NCBI GenBank assembly: GCA_012730045.1
Contig: JAAYBR010000042.1
Coordinates: 1-55,177, forward strand
Length of the DNA stretch: 55,177 nt
Source of the DNA: Candidatus Hydrogenedentota bacterium
GTDB taxonomy: Bacteria > Hydrogenedentota > Hydrogenedentia > Hydrogenedentales > CAITNO01
Reading direction: 5' to 3'
Shown: positions 49,741 to 55,177 of the stretch, in pieces
How positions within the stretch are numbered: position 1 is the stretch's first letter
Layout of the letters: each line of letters opens with the position of its first letter
Position numbers and translations under genes: made by a program
Notes under the pieces: model-generated
The model's database searches: none
The model's input: only the letters and a program-made list of their open reading frames with translations
What the model was told of the DNA's origin: nothing

Positions 49741-52700
49741 CTACTTCGTCTCCGCCTCGACCAGGGCGATCTCCTCCGCCGTCAGGCCGTAGAGGCCGTA
49801 GACCAGCCGGTTGATCTCCGCGTCCGTTGCCGCGATCTGGCGTTCCACCACCGTCCGCTGCGCCTCCGAGACCGCCGCCGCAAGCTGCTGGTGAAGCGTC
49901 AGCATGGAGGTCACCAGCGTGACCATCCGGTCATGAGATTGCCTTTCGGCCTTATTCTCAAGAGAGACTCTCCGGATTGGGATTTTCTCAAGGAACTGTG
50001 TCCAGAAACGGACGTAACCGCCCCGAAGGAATGTTCCGACTTGCCCGAGATACCAGAACAACAGTTTGGAGTTGAGGAGTCCGAGAAGGTAGAGCTGGTT
50101 CATTTGGGGATCAAGAGGGATGATGCCGTAACCTGTCTTGTAGAAATGCCCTGACACATCGTGGCAGTAGGACGCAACGTTATTAAAGTCTGGTGCGATG
50201 ATCTTGGCCTTTGAAAACAGATGCATGCTCTTTGGATAAGCGAAGCCATACCAACCAGCCCCTCGAAAGCGACCTTTCTCCCGCTTTTCAAGAAAGGCCC
50301 GGCACATCTCCAAGTAATGCCAAGCCTCCGGGTAATGCCCTTTCAACTCGTTTGGATCGAGAAGGCGGCAAGTGTCAGTCTTGATGTCGTAGGGAGAAAT
50401 CAGGCACGCCTCTCCGCGTGGGGTGACATAACGCCGAATGTCCTTTCCGCGAAGAAAAGGAACAACGATGCCCGCTTCTACCGTCACCTCAGTCGAAAGC
50501 GCTTTCGAGAAACCCGTGATGGTGCCCCCATCCTTGCGAACCCTCTCCAGCACGAACACCTCATCTGCGCTTGTCTGGGTTCCAACAAAGATGTTGGCAA
50601 TACTTGCCAGTTTCTCCGGCATGGCCGAAAGTCGATCAAGCAGGACGTTGCCACCTCCCACATGAAAGTTCCATTCCTGAGCCAAGACGCTTGATGCCGA
50701 CACATTGCCCTCAATGCCCCATGAGTCCTCAATGCTGCCATGTTCATTTCCGAGGATGTTTGCCCGCCACCCTTTTGCGTTGCTTACCTCCACATAGCGG
50801 CATTCTGGAGCGGGGGCCTTGTCGAGGAAGAGGAGGCAGGTGTAGGTGGTGGCGCCGTCGAAGATTTGCTGGTCTCCGAAGTGGACGACGTGGGCGAGGT
50901 GCTGTCCTTCGGCGATGAGCTGTCGGACGGGGGCGCCGTATTTGGCGTTGAAGAACTTGTGGGGGCAGATGAAGCCGAGCCTTCCGGCGGGATTGAGGAG
51001 GCGGAGTCCCTGCTCGATGATGACGACGTAGATGTCGTAGTTGCCCTGCTGGGCGGCGCGGTAGAGGCGCTTGTAGATTTCGACTTCGAGGGGGGCCCAC
51101 TCTTTCATGGTCTGGATGCGGATGTAGGGCGGGTTCCCGATGACGCAGTCGAAGCCGCCGTCTTTCATGGCCTGTGGGAACGCGGCGGCCCAGTCGAAGG
51201 GGTTGACGCGGCGCATCTCCCCGGGTTCGGGGAGGAGGTCGGCGGTGAAGTAGTCGGGGCCGATGAGGGAGTTGCCGCACTGGATGTTGGCGGCGAGGTT
51301 GGGCAGGACGCGCTCGTGGACGAGCATGCCCTGGCTGGAGAGGGAGCTGTTGTCTTCGCCTTCGAGGGCCTTGAGGAGGAGGGAGAGCTTGGAGACTTCG
51401 ACGGCCTGGAGGTCAATGTCCACACCGAAGAGGTGGGTGGTGAGGATGCGTTTCTTCTCGCCGATGGTGAGGCGCCACGCGCCGGTGCGGGGGTCTTGGT
51501 GGACGGCCCTGGGGTGTTTCCCGGGGCTGTTTTCCTGATACCAGCGGAGGCAGTGGTCGAGGAGGCACTGGTAGGCGCCGAGGAGGAAGGAGCCGCTGCC
51601 GCAGGCCATGTCGAGGACGCGGAGGGGGGCTTTCCCTTTTCCCCCGGCGAGCTGGGCGGGGCTCTTTCCGGCGATGCGGACGCCGACGGTGTTGCGGACG
51701 ATGTAGTCCACGATGTAGGCGGGGGTGTAGTAGACGCCGCCGGCCTTGCGGACTTCGGGCTTCTCCTCGACCTTGGCCTGGTGTCCGGCGGTGAGGCGGA
51801 TGACCTTGCCGAGGAAGCGCTCGTAGACCGTGCCGAGAATCTCGACGGGGAGGATGCCGAAGTGGTAGGGGGAGCCGTGGGCGAAGTAGAGGCTCTGGAG
51901 GATGGGCTTGAAGACCTTGTCGTCGAGGACGAGTCCGGGGGTGATCCTGTCGGGGGGCTCGGGGGTCTCTTTCTCGGCGGTGAAGTGGAAGATGCCGGAG
52001 TTGTACTTGTCGTCGGCCTCGAGGCAGAGGGAGTGAATGAAGTGGTGGTAGATGTCGGGCTTCTTGGAGAGGTTCAGGAGCCGCTCGTAGGGCTCGAGGC
52101 CGCGGTCTTCGGCCATGCGCAGGAAGATGACGCGGTCAATGGTGCGCTGGACGGCGGCGTTGAGGTCGTCGGAGGAGAGGGCGGGGTTGCGCAGGGCGAG
52201 GTTGCGGGCGAGGCTTTCGCGCCATCCCTCGATCTCGCGGAGGAACTCGGTGTCCACCTCGGAGGTGCCGCGCTTGCGCTTGGAGGCGGTGTACTGGTCG
52301 AAGGCGCCGGACCAGACGGCGTCGCGGGAGAAGATGTCCCACAGCTCGCGCCAGCGGTCGGGGTACTGGTCGCAGGTGAGGTAGAGGGTGCGCGCGGCGG
52401 AGGCTTTGTCGCCGGGGCGGGGCCGGGTGGTGCAGTCGTAGACGGCGAACTCCTCGAAGTCCGTGAGGATGGAGACGGGGACCTTGCCGCTCCACCCGTA
52501 GCGGCGGAGCTGGAAGGCGGGGGCGGGGTCGGCGGCGAGGTTGACGCCGCATTTCTTGGCCTCGACGTAGAACTTGGGCGTGGTGCCGACGCGGAAGGCG
52601 TAGTCGGGGGCGCGCTGCTGGCCCTCGACGTCGAGGCTGTCCTCCGTGACGACCTCGCGGTACTGCGGGGCGACGAGGGCGGTGTTGCGCAGGTCCCAGC

Positions 52701-52845
52701 CGAGGGCCTCGAAGAGGGGGTCAATGAGGGCCTGACGGACGTGGGCCTCCTTGGTGCCCGGCCCGCGGTAGGTGTCGCGGTGCTGGGCGAAGAACTGGCA
52801 AATCTTCGCGGCCTCGTCGCGGCCCTGTTCAAAAGTCTTTCCCAT
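49741..52845 (-). CDS. Type IIG-like restriction-modification enzyme (fused nuclease-methyltransferase)
   Basis: 1034 residues. An N-terminal PD-(D/E)xK nuclease is followed by a helical linker (about 180-390). PDYAF and FYVEAKK supply Asp81, Glu95 and Lys97. The amino-methyltransferase domain (about 395-660) has motif I DMACGSGSF (412-420) and motif IV NPPY (571-574), so it should make N6-methyladenine. A target-recognition domain (about 680-970) and a C-terminal helical part follow. This is the Eco57I-like single-chain layout. The ATG at 52845 has GGGAGG six bases upstream. The recognition domain has clearly lower GC than the rest. No separate specificity gene is present. Confidence 0.9.
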   Translation of the reverse strand: MGKTFEQGRDEAAKICQFFAQHRDTYRGPGTKEAHVRQALIDPLFEALGWDLRNTALVAPQYREVVTEDSLDVEGQQRAPDYAFRVGTTPKFYVEAKKCGVNLAADPAPAFQLRRYGWSGKVPVSILTDFEEFAVYDCTTRPRPGDKASAARTLYLTCDQYPDRWRELWDIFSRDAVWSGAFDQYTASKRKRGTSEVDTEFLREIEGWRESLARNLALRNPALSSDDLNAAVQRTIDRVIFLRMAEDRGLEPYERLLNLSKKPDIYHHFIHSLCLEADDKYNSGIFHFTAEKETPEPPDRITPGLVLDDKVFKPILQSLYFAHGSPYHFGILPVEILGTVYERFLGKVIRLTAGHQAKVEEKPEVRKAGGVYYTPAYIVDYIVRNTVGVRIAGKSPAQLAGGKGKAPLRVLDMACGSGSFLLGAYQCLLDHCLRWYQENSPGKHPRAVHQDPRTGAWRLTIGEKKRILTTHLFGVDIDLQAVEVSKLSLLLKALEGEDNSSLSSQGMLVHERVLPNLAANIQCGNSLIGPDYFTADLLPEPGEMRRVNPFDWAAAFPQAMKDGGFDCVIGNPPYIRIQTMKEWAPLEVEIYKRLYRAAQQGNYDIYVVIIEQGLRLLNPAGRLGFICPHKFFNAKYGAPVRQLIAEGQHLAHVVHFGDQQIFDGATTYTCLLFLDKAPAPECRYVEVSNAKGWRANILGNEHGSIEDSWGIEGNVSASSVLAQEWNFHVGGGNVLLDRLSAMPEKLASIANIFVGTQTSADEVFVLERVRKDGGTITGFSKALSTEVTVEAGIVVPFLRGKDIRRYVTPRGEACLISPYDIKTDTCRLLDPNELKGHYPEAWHYLEMCRAFLEKREKGRFRGAGWYGFAYPKSMHLFSKAKIIAPDFNNVASYCHDVSGHFYKTGYGIIPLDPQMNQLYLLGLLNSKLLFWYLGQVGTFLRGGYVRFWTQFLEKIPIRRVSLENKAERQSHDRMVTLVTSMLTLHQQLAAAVSEAQRTVVERQIAATDAEINRLVYGLYGLTAEEIALVEAETK

Positions 52846-52910
52846 GCGGCGCCTCCCTTGTCCGTTCGGGGTCCCCGTGATTGACGTGGGGCGATTATAA
52901 CGGCCCCCGC

Positions 52911-52937
52911 GCGGCGGGGGAAACTTTTCCCCGCCGC
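52911..52937. other. Hairpin at the junction of the restriction and RHS genes
   Basis: A 9-bp stem GCGGCGGGG/CCCCGCCGC encloses GAAACTTTT, in which AAA and TTT can pair further. It lies in the 93-base gap between the divergent restriction-modification start and the first RHS codons, exactly where the RHS similarity begins. It may mark the recombination joint. Confidence 0.5.
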
Positions 52938-52938
52938 C

Positions 52939-55177
52939 GTGGTTGCCTATGCCCACGACGCCAACGGCCGCCTGGTCTCGGTGACGGACCCCAACGGGAA
53001 TGTGACGGGCAGGGCGTATGACCGGTTTGACCGCCTGGTCCGGGTCGCCTTTGCGGACGGACAGGAGGAGACCTTCGCCTATGACGCGGTGGGCAATGTG
53101 ACGGCCCACCGCGCCCCCGGCGGCATGGCCACCGCCACGGCGTATGACGGCATGGGCCGCCCCACGGCGCGGACGGTCACCCAGCTTTCGGGGCGGGCGT
53201 ATCCCGGCACGGCGTCGTTCCGCTATGACGCCCTGGGGCGGCTGGTGGAGGCGCGAGACGACGACAGCACCGTCACGCGGACCTATGACACCCTCGGCAA
53301 TCCGGTGGAGGAGTCGGTCCAGGCGGGCGGCGCGTCCGCCACGCGGCTGCGCCGCACCTATGACTCCCGGGGCCGGCTCGCCAAGCTGGACCCCCCCGGA
53401 AGCAACAACACGCTGTCTTGCGTTCGCAACGACGACGGCCTGGTCACGGGGATATCCAGACACACCACCGCCCTCGCCGCCTACGGCTATCTCGGGCCGC
53501 GCCCCGTCCTGCGGACGCTGACAAACGGCGCTGCGGCCGTGGGCGAAACGGTCATCGGGTACGAGGCGACGGGCGACCGGCCCGCCGCCATTTCCCATGC
53601 GGACGCCGCCAGTGCGACGGTGGACGCGCGAACCTACACCTGGGACAAGGCGGACAACTTGACCGGCTGGCAGATCACCGGCTGGACGCCCCCCACGGCC
53701 TCGGCGACCCTGACCTATGACGGCCTGAATCGTTTGGCGCCCGCCAGCATCGGCGCGGGCTGGACGCTGGACGGCGCGGGCAACCGTAGCGGCGGCGGCT
53801 ATTCCTTCACGGGCAGCGATGAGGCCATGCACCGCTACACGAGCGTGGCCAGCCTGCCGCAGTACCACGACGCGCAGGGGGCGTTGGTGAGGGTCGCCGT
53901 GGACGCGGACACGGTCAAGGAATACCACTACGACGTGAACGACCGCCTCGCCCACTACCGTGAGGTGACGCTGGCGGGCGGCACGGGCTTCGCCCCGCTC
54001 GACATCGGCGACTGGACCCAGATCAACGGTGCCTGGTCGGTCAGCACGGGCGGGCCGGAGGGCGACTATCTCGAAGAGACAACCTCGGCCATCGGGGCCA
54101 TCCTCTACACGCCGATCCCCTACCCGGACAACGGCTTCACCTTCCGCTACCGCTCGGCGCACGCGCCTGCGAACCCGGACGGCAACGGCACGCCGGGGCA
54201 GTTCAGTTCCAGCGACTACCCGGCGAAGTACTACGCGCAGGCGCTGTTGGCAGTGGACACCAGCGGCGGCGCGCCCTATCCCTACGCCGCCTTGCGCATC
54301 GAGCCGGACCGCCTGAGCGTCGTCTTCTTCGACGGTGTTGACCTCCACGAATTGGACAGCGCCGCCGTCACGACGGAGGCGGACGTCTGGTACACCGTGC
54401 AACTGCGCATCGTGGCGGGCGGCCCGGAAGGTGCCATGCTCTCCGTCGAGCGCGCGAGCGAGACGCCGGGCGAGCCCTTGTCCGCGCTGATGCAGTCCGT
54501 GCCGGTGGGCGACTTGCCCAACATAGAGGGCGACGCCGTCGGCTTCACCGTCGGCGAACTGGCGGACTACGACTTCCAGTTGGTGGAGTACGCGGCGGGC
54601 CCGGACCTGACTGCGACCTTCGTGGACTGGGCCTGCGACGCCTACGGGCGCAAGGTGGCCGAGACGGTCTACGACAGCACCAACACCGTCACCTCGCAGA
54701 CCTTGTATGTGTGGGACGGGTGGCGGCTGGTGGCGGAGCTGGACGCGCGCGAGAACAACCGGGTGGTCGCGGAGTACGTGCCGGGGCCGGGCTATGTGGA
54801 CGAGACCGTCGCGGTCCGGCGCGACCTGAACCGCGACGGCGATTTCGCCGATGCGAACGAGGGCTTCCTCTACCCGCTGGCCGACCAGCAGCACTCGACC
54901 GTGGCCCTGCTCAACGCGTCGGGGGCCATTGTCGAGCGCTACGGCTACGACGCCTTCGGGACCCCGTCGTTCTACGACGGTGCGGGCACCGCGCTGGCCG
55001 GGGGCAGCGCCGTGGGCAACACCACGCTCTACACGGGCCGCACCTGGCTCCCCGCGCTGGGCCTCTACGACTACCGCCAGCGCCTCTACGACCCCGCCAC
55101 GGGCCGCTTCCTCACCCCCGACCCCGCCCAGGACCCCGCCAACCTCGGCAACCCCTACACCTACACCGCCAACAACC
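52939..55177 (+). CDS. RHS/YD-repeat protein, 5'-truncated and running off the window
   Basis: An uninterrupted frame of at least 746 codons reaches the right edge. It begins mid-repeat (YAHDANGRLVSVTDPNGN) with no signal peptide or ribosome-binding site. GTG at 52939 is only nominal, and the frame is closed by a stop at 52882-52884. YD repeats continue (FAYDAVGNVT, RYDALGRLVEA, YDTLGNPVEE). About residues 350-560 are an inserted concanavalin/LamG-like domain (IGDWTQINGAW, ALLAVDTSG, WYTVQLRIV). The RHS core hallmark then appears: LGLYDYRQRLYDPATGRFLTPDP. RHS shells encapsulate C-terminal toxins; that variable end lies outside the window. Confidence 0.85.
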   Translation, partial: MVAYAHDANGRLVSVTDPNGNVTGRAYDRFDRLVRVAFADGQEETFAYDAVGNVTAHRAPGGMATATAYDGMGRPTARTVTQLSGRAYPGTASFRYDALGRLVEARDDDSTVTRTYDTLGNPVEESVQAGGASATRLRRTYDSRGRLAKLDPPGSNNTLSCVRNDDGLVTGISRHTTALAAYGYLGPRPVLRTLTNGAAAVGETVIGYEATGDRPAAISHADAASATVDARTYTWDKADNLTGWQITGWTPPTASATLTYDGLNRLAPASIGAGWTLDGAGNRSGGGYSFTGSDEAMHRYTSVASLPQYHDAQGALVRVAVDADTVKEYHYDVNDRLAHYREVTLAGGTGFAPLDIGDWTQINGAWSVSTGGPEGDYLEETTSAIGAILYTPIPYPDNGFTFRYRSAHAPANPDGNGTPGQFSSSDYPAKYYAQALLAVDTSGGAPYPYAALRIEPDRLSVVFFDGVDLHELDSAAVTTEADVWYTVQLRIVAGGPEGAMLSVERASETPGEPLSALMQSVPVGDLPNIEGDAVGFTVGELADYDFQLVEYAAGPDLTATFVDWACDAYGRKVAETVYDSTNTVTSQTLYVWDGWRLVAELDARENNRVVAEYVPGPGYVDETVAVRRDLNRDGDFADANEGFLYPLADQQHSTVALLNASGAIVERYGYDAFGTPSFYDGAGTALAGGSAVGNTTLYTGRTWLPALGLYDYRQRLYDPATGRFLTPDPAQDPANLGNPYTYTANN

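Noticed and set aside
49304-49792. Plus-strand ORF with heptads such as MKRHLRQ over the minisatellite
   Set aside because: The only start is a TTG without a ribosome-binding site, the downstream half is repeat-derived, and its end overlaps the restriction gene; the heptads are a by-product of the 21-bp period.
52846-54894. Open extension of the restriction-enzyme frame 683 codons upstream of 52845
   Set aside because: The extension is antisense to the RHS gene; the ATG at 52845 has a good ribosome-binding site and begins the conserved nuclease domain.

Overview
This window is GC-rich (well over 60% G+C by eye) and codes densely on both strands. It comes from a diderm bacterium: there is an LptD-type outer-membrane lipopolysaccharide assembly protein, a lipoprotein, and many exported enzymes. 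A large secreted glycan-degrading set, VCBS/FG-GAP and PKD repeat proteins, an RHS protein, a very large multi-PAS hybrid kinase and abundant hairpin-rich intergenic elements suggest an uncultured environmental lineage of the Planctomycetes/Hydrogenedentes/PVC kind. That placement is an inference from gene style, not a marker-gene result.

Layout. (1) 1-3.7 kb: the end of a saccharopine-dehydrogenase-like gene, a tiny membrane protein, then a tight operon (Rrf2 regulator, lone ABC-type ATPase, cysteine-rich P-loop GTPase, cysteine-rich Fe-S protein) and tRNA-Pro(UGG). (2) 3.9-7.4 kb: an ISAs1 transposase scrap, a seven-bladed FG-GAP propeller protein and a PKD-containing esterase. (3) 7.4-12.7 kb: an operon of a PfkB kinase, a Pro/Ala-rich exported protein and a giant LptD. 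(4) 12.7-20.5 kb, minus strand: membrane protein, lipoprotein, zinc-ribbon membrane protein, then a glycosyltransferase 2 / prenyl synthase / glycosidase-like operon. (5) 20.5-29.8 kb: hemL, then a 2149-residue hybrid histidine kinase translationally overlapped with a PleD-like diguanylate cyclase. (6) 30.2-38.9 kb, minus strand: mannose-1-phosphate guanylyltransferase, a two-domain CE15-like esterase, a six-hairpin glycosidase-like protein, a choloylglycine-hydrolase-family amidase, a 44-residue membrane peptide and a GH27 alpha-galactosidase. (7) 39.1-47.8 kb: a PAP2 phosphatase and the housekeeping cluster nadX, rplU-rpmA, obgE-proB-proA-nadD-yqeK-methyltransferase. (8) 48-55 kb, an accessory region: a truncated Tat-signal gene, a NERD-domain protein, a 21-bp minisatellite, a type IIG-like restriction-modification enzyme with a compositionally foreign specificity region, and an RHS protein lacking its 5' part.

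The strongest candidate for an undercharacterised system is the Rrf2/ABC/GTPase/Fe-S operon at 756-3483. It looks like nucleotide-driven metallocentre assembly or reactivation, but its substrate is unknown. The second theme is a set of intergenic elements with long perfect inverted repeats (20541, 29955, 33777, 47829, 49601), one of which adjoins a gene cut off just after its Tat signal. The third is the recombining accessory region at the right end.
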